This document shows positions 36,002 through 45,566 of a stretch of DNA of 64,000 bases, piece after piece; the first letter of the stretch is position 1, and the number at the start of each line of letters is the position of its first letter. The stretch comes from Butyrivibrio sp. MC2021 (lineage in GTDB: Bacteria; Bacillota; Clostridia; Lachnospirales; Lachnospiraceae): NCBI RefSeq assembly GCF_000621605.1, contig NZ_JHXX01000011.1, positions 62,001 through 126,000 of the forward strand, in the 5' to 3' direction. Below the pieces are notes generated by a model. That model had not been told where the DNA came from. It saw nothing but the letters and a program-made list of their open reading frames with translations, and made no database searches. The position numbers were made by a program, and so were the translations under genes.

Positions 36002-36907
36002 CTAGCTCCATACACCATTCTCGTTCTTTCCGTAGATTCCGCTGTCCACCATATATGCAAAAAGACTCTCGAAAAACTCGGGACATTCCTTATTGTCCAT
36101 CCAGATGTAAGCAAGCTCTGTCATATGCTCTTCAAAATCCCTGATTCCAAGCTTATCAAGCTCGCCCTCAAGATAGGTCTTGTCCATCCTGTCCCCAAGC
36201 TTATTTCTGTAAACATAGATATCAAGAAGATTCCTGATACCGCAGCCTGTCTCGAAGAAATGCTTGGACATATGAGAGATCATATATACATAAAAATCCT
36301 CAATGCTGAACTCATAGGTGTACTTGCAGCCCTCTTTGAGTTTTGCCTTGAAGTTGTCCTTGAAATATACGTACTGCTTGCGGTCTGCGTTCTCATCAAA
36401 GAGACACCAGTGAACCTCCACATGTACATTCTGGGGACTTGAAAAGATCATATGGTGCTTGATAAGACCATGATTGGTATAGCCCATTTTTTCAAGGACC
36501 TCTGCTGCCTTATCAAGGCTTTCATCATATACCACCAGATCAATATCGCTCATCTCCCTGATCTCAGGAGAGGGATAAAGCTTCTTGGTAACGGCTCCCT
36601 TTAGAACCTGATGTCTTATGCCATTCTCCTCAAAGGCCTTGGTCATCTGATCTGTGGTAAACATCTGAGCAAAGGTTCTGAAGGTACTGACCTTAAGAAG
36701 ATTTCTTGCTCTTTCTTTATCAGCATCAGACAAGGGCAGCTTAAGAAGGGAGCCGGCAATGGGATACTGCATCTGGCCGGATACCGCTATATCCAAAATC
36801 TCCTTCGCGGTTATCCCCTCCGGTATCTCATAAGGTGCCCTCTTCTCAAAGCAGGCTTTGATCAATTCACTTGTATAAGTTCTTATAATCTCATACTTTT
36901 TATCCAT
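36002..36907 (-). CDS. Nucleotidyltransferase family protein (NTP_transf_5), cut by an amber codon
   Basis: The first 301 residues of a PF14907-like nucleotidyltransferase: HQVLKGAVTKKLYPSPE, then the catalytic MSDIDLVVYD. Relatives in lasso clusters (for example PsmN of pseudomycoidin) modify the phosphorylated peptide tail, and others sit in EPS clusters. Translation stops at TAG 36002-36004, but the family's C-terminal 85 residues follow in the same frame. ATG 36907 overlaps the stop of the CotH gene. A GTG at 36922 is possible. The catalytic half is intact, so the short form could still work. Confidence 0.8.
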   Translation of the reverse strand: MDKKYEIIRTYTSELIKACFEKRAPYEIPEGITAKEILDIAVSGQMQYPIAGSLLKLPLSDADKERARNLLKVSTFRTFAQMFTTDQMTKAFEENGIRHQVLKGAVTKKLYPSPEIREMSDIDLVVYDESLDKAAEVLEKMGYTNHGLIKHHMIFSSPQNVHVEVHWCLFDENADRKQYVYFKDNFKAKLKEGCKYTYEFSIEDFYVYMISHMSKHFFETGCGIRNLLDIYVYRNKLGDRMDKTYLEGELDKLGIRDFEEHMTELAYIWMDNKECPEFFESLFAYMVDSGIYGKNENGVWS

Positions 36908-39833
36908 TGTTGTTATCCACACCCTGTTCTGTTGTGTCTGTTACATTTTCAGCGCCTTCAGCGGCTTCTTCACCCTCCGGTGTTCCTTCGCCTTCAACGC
37001 CCTCTTCGCCTTCAACGCCCTCTTCGCCTTCCTCGGACTCTCCGTCCTCTTCTTCCTCGGAAGAGGTCTCAGTGTCGTCAGCGGTCTGTCCCAAAGCTTC
37101 CATCTCAGCTATGTATGCCAGGTCTCCACCTTTCTCTGCAAGTTCTTTAGTATAAAAAGTGATATAGTCTGCTCTTCTGGAGAAGAAGCTCTTAATGGTA
37201 TCTATGCCTGAAGCATATGCTGAATCCTTCATGGAGCCGTAGAATCTGAGATAATTATCTATGGCTGCCTTCTTCATAAGCTCAGCTCCGTTGTCAATTA
37301 TCGGCTCCCAGTTGTCCTGAGTAAATCTTTCATTTACCATCTTATCCATGGTACTTACAAGCTTGTTGCAGAAAGTCTTGTTCATAAGCATTGACTGGAA
37401 GAATCTGTCCATGCGAAGAGATTTCTGTAAATATGTATCTATGGAATAAGTCTGTGTCTTGGCCCTACCCATGGAATTACCGATGGGGTAATTCATAAGC
37501 CAGCGCCATCTTCCGTCAGAGTAACCTGTTCCGCCGCCCTCAACAACTCTCCACTGTGTACCTCTGGTAGTTCTGAAGTTGGAGTTGCCGAAGTAAACAT
37601 TGGCACAAATATACTCGATGTAGTTGTCGATATCCATCTGCTGTTCAACATGAGCATAGTTCTCAGCAAGACTCATGTCATTGGATACTACAAAATTGTA
37701 CATATCATTGAACTGCTGCTGGTATGCATTATCTTTTCTGATATAAACGGACTCTGTTATTCCGAAATGCTCAGCAAGATAGTTGGCGGTGTAAGGAACC
37801 TTAAGAAGGTATACACCCCAATATTCACCGTCGATAAACAGGATCACGGGAGACATATCCAAAGTTCCTACGGATGAGTCCTTCATAAGCTCATTGGCAA
37901 TGTAATCTTTTACCTTTAACTCATCATCATCAATATAGGGCTGAAGGGTGATATTTCCCTTGGTGTCCACATATTTAAGAATTGAAGATCCCTTAAAGTT
38001 CTCAGTGTCAGTCACATTGAACCTAAGACTCTTCTGTCTTGCGTTAATGACAACATCCACATACATCTTTGTGGTCACTTCTTTTTCAAAGGTCTTTCCT
38101 TTTTCTGTCTCGTAGAAAGAAAGCTGTCCCTGTCTCTCCCAGCCGTTGAGATAGTTGGCGCTTCCCGCTGAGCTGTTATCACCGGTGATAATGGCATCCT
38201 CTTTGGTTCTTCCGGGAACATATATGCCGTTAAAGTATCCAAACATCTCATCAGGGTCTACCGTAAGCGAAAGTACAGGGATATTAGCATATGCAGAGTC
38301 CTTGGCAAGGCCGATGTAATACTCCTGTGTAGCTGAACCTGTCACCTTACCTGATGAATTTACAGTGATGGCCTTTACCACCATTCCGGCATCGATGGAA
38401 GTGGGATAATAAGATGCCTTATCCAGATATCCAAAGCCCTGGGCAGCATATACATACTTTCTTCCGGATTTGCTTCTTACCTCAATGCTTCCGTTGTACT
38501 CTTCAGACTCAGTGGTAGGCTCTGTACCGTCGGTGGTGTAGTAGATCTTTTCACCCTTCTTTGATGAAAGGAAAAGAGAAAATCCGGTGTCATAAAATCC
38601 TCCGGGAGTTGAGAAGCCTATTCCGTCATGATAGGTATAACTGTCCTCAGAAAGCTCTGCCTTGTTGGCTTTGCCCTTGGTAGGCTCCATGTAGCCAATG
38701 TTGTAATTTTCATTCTGTGTATATCCGTAGCTCATTGAAGCTGTAAGCTGCGGTAAAAGGATTGAATGGATTATCTTACCGTCCTTATCCTTGATCATAA
38801 CAACGTTCTCTTCAGCTGATCCCGGATTAGCTCCCAAGTCAAATATCAGATATTCTCCTGCACCGATCTGAGTTCCTTCGGCAATTACCGCGGCTTTATT
38901 TCCGGCAACGAATATCTGAGCTCCGGAAAGATCAGCGTTATTACTTCCGCCGTTGAACAGCTCGATCCAGTTGTCACCACTTACCTCATTGATGATGACA
39001 CCATCCATTACATCCACAACAGTGGTTGTAGTAAGGTTCTCCTTCTGGCTGTCGGTGTTCAGTTTGTCAGCAACCTGTTGGTCATAGTTCTTTGTTGAGT
39101 AAACAATGTATATAAGAAGCAGGATTGATACAATACTTAAAGCAATGATGACCCAGTCCTTGAAGGTGGATTTCTTCTGGGCCTCAGGATCCATGATAAC
39201 GGTTTTCTGAACCTTATTGGCATCCTTGATACGGCTGAATCTCTTCCTGTCCTTCTCAGCTTCCTTATCTGCCTTTTTATTTTCCCTGGCAATCCTCTTG
39301 GCTTCTCGCTCGGCCCTCTTTCTGGCCTGCTCTGCCACCTTGCGGTATTCCTTATCCGCATGCCTATCCATTTTGGCAGTCTTCCTGGGTGCTTCTTTCT
39401 TAGGAGCTTCTTTCTTAGACTCTTCCTTCTTAGGCTCTTCCTTTTTAGGTTCTTCCTGCACTACAGGTGCCTCTTCGATTACGGGCTCCTCCTCGATTAC
39501 GGGCTCCTCCTCGATTACGGGTTCCTCTGCGACTACGGGCTCCTCCTCGACTACGGGCTCCTCCTCGACTACAGGCTCCTCTTCTACTACAGGTTCTTCC
39601 TCTACTACAGGCACTTCCTCTACTACAGGCACTTCCTCTACTACAGGGGCTTCTTCTACTACAGGCACTTCCTCTACTACAGGCACTTCCTCTAATACAG
39701 GTGCTTCCTCTACTACAGGGGCTTCCTCGATTACTTCAACCTTCTGCTGCTCAAGCTTCTGTGCTTCTTTCTTCTGCTGAATTGCGGCTCTCTCTGCCTT
39801 TGATATGTATCTTCTCTTATCTTTTTTACTCAT
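36900..39833 (-). CDS. CotH-like surface protein with VVEE-repeat N-terminus (probable pseudokinase)
   Basis: A 977-aa protein. Residues 33-133 are EEPVVEE-type repeats, then a Lys/Arg-rich cytosolic stretch, one membrane helix (about 223-246), a lamin-tail domain (about 275-385), a CHB_HEX_C-like domain (about 400-485, YYTTDGTEPTTESEEY), a CotH domain (about 520-880) and an acidic EGEEGVEGE tail. The CotH core keeps IDGEYWGVYLLK, but the RE after it is missing. The metal-binding DxD after WRW is replaced by NYPIG (about residue 780), so catalysis is doubtful. It lies inside the EPS operon between VanZ and the nucleotidyltransferase. Confidence 0.82.
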   Translation of the reverse strand: MSKKDKRRYISKAERAAIQQKKEAQKLEQQKVEVIEEAPVVEEAPVLEEVPVVEEVPVVEEAPVVEEVPVVEEVPVVEEEPVVEEEPVVEEEPVVEEEPVVAEEPVIEEEPVIEEEPVIEEAPVVQEEPKKEEPKKEESKKEAPKKEAPRKTAKMDRHADKEYRKVAEQARKRAEREAKRIARENKKADKEAEKDRKRFSRIKDANKVQKTVIMDPEAQKKSTFKDWVIIALSIVSILLLIYIVYSTKNYDQQVADKLNTDSQKENLTTTTVVDVMDGVIINEVSGDNWIELFNGGSNNADLSGAQIFVAGNKAAVIAEGTQIGAGEYLIFDLGANPGSAEENVVMIKDKDGKIIHSILLPQLTASMSYGYTQNENYNIGYMEPTKGKANKAELSEDSYTYHDGIGFSTPGGFYDTGFSLFLSSKKGEKIYYTTDGTEPTTESEEYNGSIEVRSKSGRKYVYAAQGFGYLDKASYYPTSIDAGMVVKAITVNSSGKVTGSATQEYYIGLAKDSAYANIPVLSLTVDPDEMFGYFNGIYVPGRTKEDAIITGDNSSAGSANYLNGWERQGQLSFYETEKGKTFEKEVTTKMYVDVVINARQKSLRFNVTDTENFKGSSILKYVDTKGNITLQPYIDDDELKVKDYIANELMKDSSVGTLDMSPVILFIDGEYWGVYLLKVPYTANYLAEHFGITESVYIRKDNAYQQQFNDMYNFVVSNDMSLAENYAHVEQQMDIDNYIEYICANVYFGNSNFRTTRGTQWRVVEGGGTGYSDGRWRWLMNYPIGNSMGRAKTQTYSIDTYLQKSLRMDRFFQSMLMNKTFCNKLVSTMDKMVNERFTQDNWEPIIDNGAELMKKAAIDNYLRFYGSMKDSAYASGIDTIKSFFSRRADYITFYTKELAEKGGDLAYIAEMEALGQTADDTETSSEEEEDGESEEGEEGVEGEEGVEGEGTPEGEEAAEGAENVTDTTEQGVDNNNG
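39455..39740 (-). repeat. Tandem repeats encoding EEPVVEE units
   Basis: About nineteen copies of an imperfect 15-bp unit (reads CTCCTCGACTACGGG or close variants on the plus strand) encode (V/I)(V/I)EE(E/V/A)P. The copies are homogeneous enough for slippage to change the length of the cytosolic stalk. Confidence 0.85.
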
Positions 39834-40419
39834 TCTTCTTATCCTGCTTCTTTAAGGCTGCTATTGCAATAACAACAGTAGCCATAATTGCTCCAATGAC
39901 TGTCCCCGATACATTAGTCACCAGATCTGTTACTTCAAAAATACCTCTTTTGGTTGCCAACTGAAAAAATTCAATGGTAAAGCTGGTGAGGAATCCCGTC
40001 AGAGCAGTCATAAAAAATGCTCTCACATGTCCATCGTTGAATCTTTTCAATCTCAGCAAAAATCCCCAGGGTACAAACAACAGAACATTCAAAATGCTGT
40101 AGGCTGCCTGCTTTACCCTGTACCAGCCTCCCCGGATAGATCCGAGATTCAGGTGTATGGATATATTGCCGGTTCTGGACCCGCTCTCTCTTCTGAAAAT
40201 GGTGATCATCAGAAGAACACCCGCATAGCAGATGGTGCAGAAGGTCAGTATCAGCTGTCCTTTGGACACTTCCTTGCCCTTCTTCAGCATCAAAGCCTTG
40301 ACGATGACTATGACAAGCAGTGCCACCAACACCAGTAGTATCAGGTCTCTGACATAGATCCCCCTCAGCTGCTCGGATATTAAGTTTTTCACCATCTCGT
40401 AATAGTCGTTCACTGGCAA
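39826..40419 (-). CDS. VanZ-family membrane protein
   Basis: A 197-aa protein with four or five membrane helices and the VanZ pattern: HLNLGSIR, NVLLFVPWGFLLRL, TSFTIEFFQL and the conserved FEVTDLVTNVSGTVIG. VanZ of vancomycin operons gives low-level teicoplanin resistance. The general family role is unknown, and the gene is common in EPS clusters. The start is probably TTG 40419 (GGAG 9 nt upstream), with GTG 40413 an alternative. It overlaps the CotH start by 8 bp. Confidence 0.88.
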   Translation of the reverse strand: MPVNDYYEMVKNLISEQLRGIYVRDLILLVLVALLVIVIVKALMLKKGKEVSKGQLILTFCTICYAGVLLMITIFRRESGSRTGNISIHLNLGSIRGGWYRVKQAAYSILNVLLFVPWGFLLRLKRFNDGHVRAFFMTALTGFLTSFTIEFFQLATKRGIFEVTDLVTNVSGTVIGAIMATVVIAIAALKKQDKKNE

Positions 40420-40422
40420 TAA

Positions 40423-41328
40423 TTAAAGCTCCGGGAGCTTTTCCCCTCTTTGTTGTGCTAGTAGGCATCTGTAAAAAGGAATGCCCTGATTGAGTTTTTT
40501 GTATCTCTTTTTTCTTACCATGATCTGGACCTTGTCAAAGATCCACTGATTCTTGGAAAGAGCGGTTTTTATCCTGCCCTTTAAGGTCTTGGATTTATCA
40601 ACCTTTATCTGCCACTCCCCTGCGCAAAGATGAACCGCATAGTGGTTACCCAGGAGTTTGCCAATCTCAAAATACTCCTTGGGATATATAACAAAATCTC
40701 CGAGATCCTGGAACTTGTTTCCAAGCCTGAACTCAGGATAATGTTTCAAAATATAGTAGGTGTAATAATAGTTACTGGTAGCATAGCCCTGAACGATCAG
40801 TTCTCCGTTCTCTCCTTCAGTAAATACCTTACCGGCCTTAGATCTGTCTCTGGGAACAATAACGGATCTGTCATACATATCCATAAGTTCCCTGATAAAA
40901 GGATTTCCCTTCTCGCTTCCGATGATGGCTGTACCTACAGAACAATCAAAAATGAAATTCAAAAATGTCTTATGCTTAAGAAGCGGATCGAAGCTTCTGT
41001 TGACCTTAACATCCGTATCAAGATAGATGCCGCCGTACTCATAAACAGCCTTAAGTCTGTAGTAATCACCGATAAAGCCCAGCTGTCTGTCCGCATAGGT
41101 CTTTCTTACAAAATCATTTTCATCAAAGCTGCAGTTGGACTCATCCCAGCGCATTACTGTGTAGCCCTTGAGCTTTTCCCAGGAATCGATGCATTTCTGA
41201 AGATTCTCCGGAAGAGGCTTTCCTCCGAACCAGCAGTAATGGATAATCTTTGGAATACGGTTTCCTTCCTCAGGCTTTATGTTCTCAATCTGTTTTGGAT
41301 CAGTTGTTTGGTTTATTAACGATGACAT
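40423..41328 (-). CDS. GT32-type glycosyltransferase
   Basis: A 301-aa enzyme with the DXD sugar-binding (Gly_transf_sug) pattern: PKIIHYCWFGGKPLP, then GDYYRLKAVYEYGGIYLDTDV, where DTD is the metal/nucleotide-sugar site (about residue 105). It transfers a hexose or similar sugar in EPS assembly. The gene overlaps the previous GT by 29 bp, and an AGGGGA site lies 9 nt before ATG 41328. Acceptor and sugar are unknown. Confidence 0.9.
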   Translation of the reverse strand: MSSLINQTTDPKQIENIKPEEGNRIPKIIHYCWFGGKPLPENLQKCIDSWEKLKGYTVMRWDESNCSFDENDFVRKTYADRQLGFIGDYYRLKAVYEYGGIYLDTDVKVNRSFDPLLKHKTFLNFIFDCSVGTAIIGSEKGNPFIRELMDMYDRSVIVPRDRSKAGKVFTEGENGELIVQGYATSNYYYTYYILKHYPEFRLGNKFQDLGDFVIYPKEYFEIGKLLGNHYAVHLCAGEWQIKVDKSKTLKGRIKTALSKNQWIFDKVQIMVRKKRYKKLNQGIPFYRCLLAQQRGEKLPEL

Positions 41329-42244
41329 TATAGAAATTCCCCTCTTTGTTCAGCCATTTTTGGTTGAATCTGGTACTAAGTTTATGGATTCCGCTAGAAG
41401 TCTTCATAAGCTCCCACTTTTGCTCGTCATATTTCTCGTAAATGCAGTGGGCAAGAACATGGGCCTGGGCCTGACTGATTATAGGCATTCGGCGGTATTC
41501 CTGCTGATAATAATCATTTACTATGCTCTCCATGATCTGATACAGGAAGTAGTTATGGGCATAGTCGTAATCCTTCCAATATGCATATAAAAGCTCCTGC
41601 AAAAGACAGAGCATATTGTTGTTGGTAGTGCTGTGAATAAACCAGTTGTTGAGCTCCATTACCTCCGGATTAAATCCGAAGAAGAAAAAGCTGAACATGA
41701 AAAACGGCGTCTTATCTATCACCGGAAAGATATCGGCATCCGTCATGAATACGGTGGAATCGATCCAGTAGCCGCCATATTTTATCAAAAGTGCATTCCT
41801 GACAAGGTCTGAAAAATGTGCATTTCCAATCTTTCCCTCAGCGCGTTTTCTCTTGATATGCTCGGGAAGATCAATGTAGGAATAAATGTTGTTTTCATCA
41901 AGTAAAACAAACTTCTTGTCAGGCAGGTTTCTTCTCTGGCTCTCGTAGCACCTCTTAACTATCTCAGGGGCATTGTCCAGGCCCTGAAGCCACATAAACC
42001 AGACGGTGTCACTGTTAAATGCCTTTTCCTGCTGCTCCCAGGGGCGGCTCTGTGTGCACTTATTCAGATACTTCTTCTTGTATCTTCTGTAGAAGATCAT
42101 CCTGTGCTTCTGGCCCACCATGGTGCTGTACAAAAAGTGTGTCTTACCGTCGTTGTATCTGATACGCAGCATAAGCTTGTCATAAACGGTTCCAAGAAGC
42201 ATGCCTTCTTTTATTCTGTTTTTCAGCTTATTTGTATCTGGCAA
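41300..42244 (-). CDS. Capsular polysaccharide synthesis glycosyltransferase (Caps_synth type)
   Basis: A 314-aa protein of the PF05704 type: VWFMWLQGLDNAPEIVKRC, HFSDLVRNALLIKYGGYWIDST with the D-S-T site where DXD is found in relatives, and a helical C-terminus. These enzymes add sugars to capsule repeat units. The start is TTG 42244, supported by AAGGAGAAG upstream and by overlap with the polymerase gene. It forms a pair with the next GT32 gene. Confidence 0.87.
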   Translation of the reverse strand: MPDTNKLKNRIKEGMLLGTVYDKLMLRIRYNDGKTHFLYSTMVGQKHRMIFYRRYKKKYLNKCTQSRPWEQQEKAFNSDTVWFMWLQGLDNAPEIVKRCYESQRRNLPDKKFVLLDENNIYSYIDLPEHIKRKRAEGKIGNAHFSDLVRNALLIKYGGYWIDSTVFMTDADIFPVIDKTPFFMFSFFFFGFNPEVMELNNWFIHSTTNNNMLCLLQELLYAYWKDYDYAHNYFLYQIMESIVNDYYQQEYRRMPIISQAQAHVLAHCIYEKYDEQKWELMKTSSGIHKLSTRFNQKWLNKEGNFYNVIVNKPNN

Positions 42245-43619
42245 AATAGGACTTCTCCTTCTTTATATACTTGCTGTGGTCCTCAGAAACCGCAGGAACA
42301 AAGGGTGTCTTTTCCTCGCATATATACAGTGCGATCAATACATAAAGATATTTAAAGGTCTGAAGTGAATCTACAACCTTAATGTTAAGGCAGTACATAA
42401 TGCCGCCGATAAGCGCCAATCTTGTAATTCCGGATCTGGTCCTGAAAAAGTCTCTCACCATGGAAATTCCCATACCTGCCAGGAAGAAAATATAGGCAAA
42501 CATGCCGGGATATGCATAGCGCACAAATTCAGCAATGTAAAAGTTGTCAATGGACTTAACAACTCTTCCGTTTACAAGAGATCTGAAGGCTCTTTTTCTG
42601 CCAAGGCCCAGTAATGGGTTAACCCAGTCAACATGGTATATCTCTTTCAGAAGATCTCGATAGGCCTTACTCTGTCTGAGCTGTAGAAGATCAGCTCCAT
42701 AGGCTACGGAATAGGTTGTATTAAATAAAGAGTCTATCAGACTGGTGATCTGAAGCATTACATAGTTGCCAAAGGCTGTCTTGAATCCCACAACAAGTGC
42801 CATTCCAAAGGCAACAAGGCCTGTCAGAAGATAGATAACATTGGCCTTAAGATATTTTCTGTCTGACAGAATAAACATCAGAGCTATCTCTGCAAAGGAA
42901 ACTCCCAGTGTGGATCTTGATCCTGTCTGGAAAACATTAACCATCATAAGGATCAGAAGTATGGGTCTTCTGAATACGTTGTATTCCTTGGTTTCCAAGT
43001 CATAACCGCAGAAGGGAAGCATGGTCACCAGCATAAGTCCGTATCCCAGGGAATGGCTGGCGCAGCTCATTATTCTGTAGTGTCCGCCTCTTACAAATCG
43101 TCCTGTATAAATTCCATCAATGGTCTCCAGATAGGAAAAAGGTGATGTACCCATCACTATTTCCACAAAGCCCAGAAATATCAGTACATAGATGCAGGCC
43201 ATGATAAGTCTGATCATGCCATCCACTCCGAAAGTATCCTTGATGAGATAGATCAGAAGATACAACTCAAGGAACTCAACGAAGGGATTAAGAAATGCGT
43301 TAACATCCGCTCTCAGGACCATGGTGTACACCAGAACCACTATATACGGAATCAACAACAGCCCCACTTTTTCCTTCAGGATAACATCCATAAAATCATG
43401 GCTTCTCTTGTAATCAGTTATGATAAGAAGAAGCAATGCAATAATGGTGATTCTTACTGCTGTCAGGTCAAAAACCGGATTGGGAACTCCAAAATACTGC
43501 GGAAGCACGTAAAGTGCCACAACATAGGCCACCGCAAACTTCCTGAAGGCATTCAATTCTTTGGTATTTCTCAAATATTTACTTTTTTCTCTCGGAATTA
43601 AAGCCGTCGCACTGTTCAT
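42228..43619 (-). CDS. EPS polymerase (Wzy/O-antigen ligase-like)
   Basis: A 463-aa polytopic membrane protein with about eleven helices. The large outer loop has DWVNPLLGLGRKRAF, and a TGSRSTLGVSFAEIALMF stretch, with the charged RGGHYRI nearby, resembles Wzy_C proteins. It should join flipped repeat units into the polymer. It is the only candidate polymerase in this operon. The GGAAAGAG site precedes ATG 43619. Confidence 0.85.
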   Translation of the reverse strand: MNSATALIPREKSKYLRNTKELNAFRKFAVAYVVALYVLPQYFGVPNPVFDLTAVRITIIALLLLIITDYKRSHDFMDVILKEKVGLLLIPYIVVLVYTMVLRADVNAFLNPFVEFLELYLLIYLIKDTFGVDGMIRLIMACIYVLIFLGFVEIVMGTSPFSYLETIDGIYTGRFVRGGHYRIMSCASHSLGYGLMLVTMLPFCGYDLETKEYNVFRRPILLILMMVNVFQTGSRSTLGVSFAEIALMFILSDRKYLKANVIYLLTGLVAFGMALVVGFKTAFGNYVMLQITSLIDSLFNTTYSVAYGADLLQLRQSKAYRDLLKEIYHVDWVNPLLGLGRKRAFRSLVNGRVVKSIDNFYIAEFVRYAYPGMFAYIFFLAGMGISMVRDFFRTRSGITRLALIGGIMYCLNIKVVDSLQTFKYLYVLIALYICEEKTPFVPAVSEDHSKYIKKEKSYFARYK

Positions 43620-43638
43620 AAAACTCTTTCCACGGCGC

Positions 43639-44571
43639 TCAAGGTCTAAGCGCCATCATAAGCTCCACCGGAATGGAGCGTTTTTTGTGATAACAATCTG
43701 TGTATGCAAAAAGCCTGAAGAAATTCAGAAGCTTTCTGTTCTCTATAAGGTCAATTCTCATCTGAGTGGCTTTGATATGCCTTTTCAAAAGAGAAATCTT
43801 TTCCTGGTCATTGCCATTTTCAAGAACATATTTCCAGGTTCTCTCATGGCTCTTTTTAAGTTCTTTGAGATACTTTAATCTCTTCTGGTTCTCATGCTCC
43901 TTGTGAAGGGTGACATTGGTTGAATGGAGCCTTCTCTTCATGGTTACCCTGTGATAGAAATAAAGGCTTCCTCTGCACAAAGCCAGCTTCCAGACGAATT
44001 CGTCGTGGGCCCAGCCCTTGTACCAGTATCTGTCCACCGCCTTCAAGAAGCTCCTTCTCATGGCCATGGTACAGCCCTGACAACCGATGAAAATATTGGG
44101 TGAGTTAAATTCAAGTTTCTCCAGAGAATCGTCATTTCTGAAGGTAGCCAGTTCCCACTTCTGGGGCTCAGGCGCATCCTCGGAGCACTTGAAGGGCTCA
44201 AACTCAGAGCCGATAAGCTCTGCCTCAGGATGGTTTTCAAGGACGGCTATCATCCTCTCTACTCTGTCTTTAACCCAGATATCATCCTGGTCGCAGAAAA
44301 GAACGTAGTCCCCTGTGGTCTTTCGCATAGCATTTACAAAGTTCGATGCATAGCCCAGATTGCTCTCGTTTACGGAAAAGAAAAATCTGTCCTCAAGCTT
44401 CTTTTCCCTGATAAACTCAGCAATAAGATCCGCTGTGCCATCCCCTGACCTGTCATCGCAGATGATTACCTCATCCACAGGCCTTGTCTGGTCCAGGATC
44501 GACTGGAGCTGCTCTTCTATGTACTTTTCTCCGTTGTAGGTAGCTATCGCCACAGAAATTTTCAAACTCAT
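43639..44571 (-). CDS. GT2 family rhamnosyl- or hexosyltransferase-like glycosyltransferase
   Basis: A 310-aa GT2 enzyme: ISVAIATYNGEKYIEEQLQS, ICDDRSGDGT, FCDQDDIW as the metal site (about residue 95) and CQGCTMAMRRSFL. The CDQDD and EEQLQSIL features are seen in rhamnosyltransferase-like GT2 proteins such as RgpB relatives, so rhamnose transfer is possible but not proven. Its ATG overlaps the previous stop by 4 bp. Confidence 0.88.
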   Translation of the reverse strand: MSLKISVAIATYNGEKYIEEQLQSILDQTRPVDEVIICDDRSGDGTADLIAEFIREKKLEDRFFFSVNESNLGYASNFVNAMRKTTGDYVLFCDQDDIWVKDRVERMIAVLENHPEAELIGSEFEPFKCSEDAPEPQKWELATFRNDDSLEKLEFNSPNIFIGCQGCTMAMRRSFLKAVDRYWYKGWAHDEFVWKLALCRGSLYFYHRVTMKRRLHSTNVTLHKEHENQKRLKYLKELKKSHERTWKYVLENGNDQEKISLLKRHIKATQMRIDLIENRKLLNFFRLFAYTDCYHKKRSIPVELMMALRP

Positions 44572-45566
44572 CCCACCATTACCTTTGCCAGTACTTTGCC
44601 GTAAACAGGACAGATCTTTCTGTTTATGGTCTTGATATACATACCGATCTTGCCGGTGAAGTATTTGTTCTTCTTGTAATACGGAAAATGCTTTATCACG
44701 AAGGAGAAGGTCTTGTCATAGAGCTCTCCTCGCATAACGTTCGAATCAACTCTGCCTATTCTGCTGATGTTGCTGCAAAAAGCAGTCTTAACACAAAAAT
44801 ACTCGAGCTCATCCTTATACTGTCCGAATAACCCATTTCTCTGGAAGAACTCGATTATATCGTCGAAGACATTGAATATGTCTCCCACCCTTCTGCCAAG
44901 GTTGCCTGTCATGGTGGAATTAGCTCTCACACAGTAGTAAACCAGTTTTTCATCCACATACGCATGCTTTTTGATAAACGGAAGGGTCTTGATGTAAAAG
45001 GCCGTATCCTCGTAGATCATGCCCTCGGGGAAGGTTATGTTGTTATTTATAAGAATTTCTCTCCTGTAAAGCTTGTTCCAGGGAGAAACCTGAGGATTAA
45101 GGAAAAGCTCCTTTACGTCCTCATGGGCACATATGGTACCTCTTGTTCCTATTTCCTTGTAAAGAGGAAGACCGTCTGCCCCGGTTCCATTCTGCTCCAA
45201 CATGCTGTGATAATGGCATTCGCAAAGGTCTGCATTTTCCTGCTTCGCCTTGTCATAGAGCTTTTTAAAAAGAGTAGGATCAACGTAGTCGTCCGAGTCG
45301 GCAAAACCGATGTATTCACCGGTGGCCTTCTGAATTCCCAGATTTCTTGCGGTGGCCTGTCCGCCGTTGGTCTTGTTGTAGACCTTCACGATATCCGGGA
45401 ACTTCTCCTGATACTCTGCAAGTATCTCGGGAGAAGAATCCGTGGAACCGTCGTTAACCACCACAAGCTCTAAGTTCTTTTTATCGATTGTCTGTGAAAG
45501 CAGTGCATCCATGCACCTTCTTAAATACTTCTCCGTGTTATACACGGGTATTACTACGCTTACCAT
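44568..45566 (-). CDS. GT2 family glycosyltransferase
   Basis: A 332-aa GT2 enzyme starting MVSVVIPVYNTEKYLRR, with VNDGSTDSSPEI, NGGQATARNLG and the metal-binding FADSDDYVD near residue 92. A longer reading of the frame to 45728 is rejected because those 54 codons lie inside the Wzz/kinase gene and have no GT2 character. The true start still overlaps that gene by 29 bp. The product should add a sugar to the EPS repeat unit. Confidence 0.9.
   Translation of the reverse strand: MVSVVIPVYNTEKYLRRCMDALLSQTIDKKNLELVVVNDGSTDSSPEILAEYQEKFPDIVKVYNKTNGGQATARNLGIQKATGEYIGFADSDDYVDPTLFKKLYDKAKQENADLCECHYHSMLEQNGTGADGLPLYKEIGTRGTICAHEDVKELFLNPQVSPWNKLYRREILINNNITFPEGMIYEDTAFYIKTLPFIKKHAYVDEKLVYYCVRANSTMTGNLGRRVGDIFNVFDDIIEFFQRNGLFGQYKDELEYFCVKTAFCSNISRIGRVDSNVMRGELYDKTFSFVIKHFPYYKKNKYFTGKIGMYIKTINRKICPVYGKVLAKVMVG

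Noticed and set aside
39217-39780. Plus-strand frame with Thr-Gly-Ser-Ser repeats opposite the second CotH gene
   Set aside because: Shadow of the EEPVVEE repeat DNA; the minus-strand gene has domains, a ribosome binding site and operon context.
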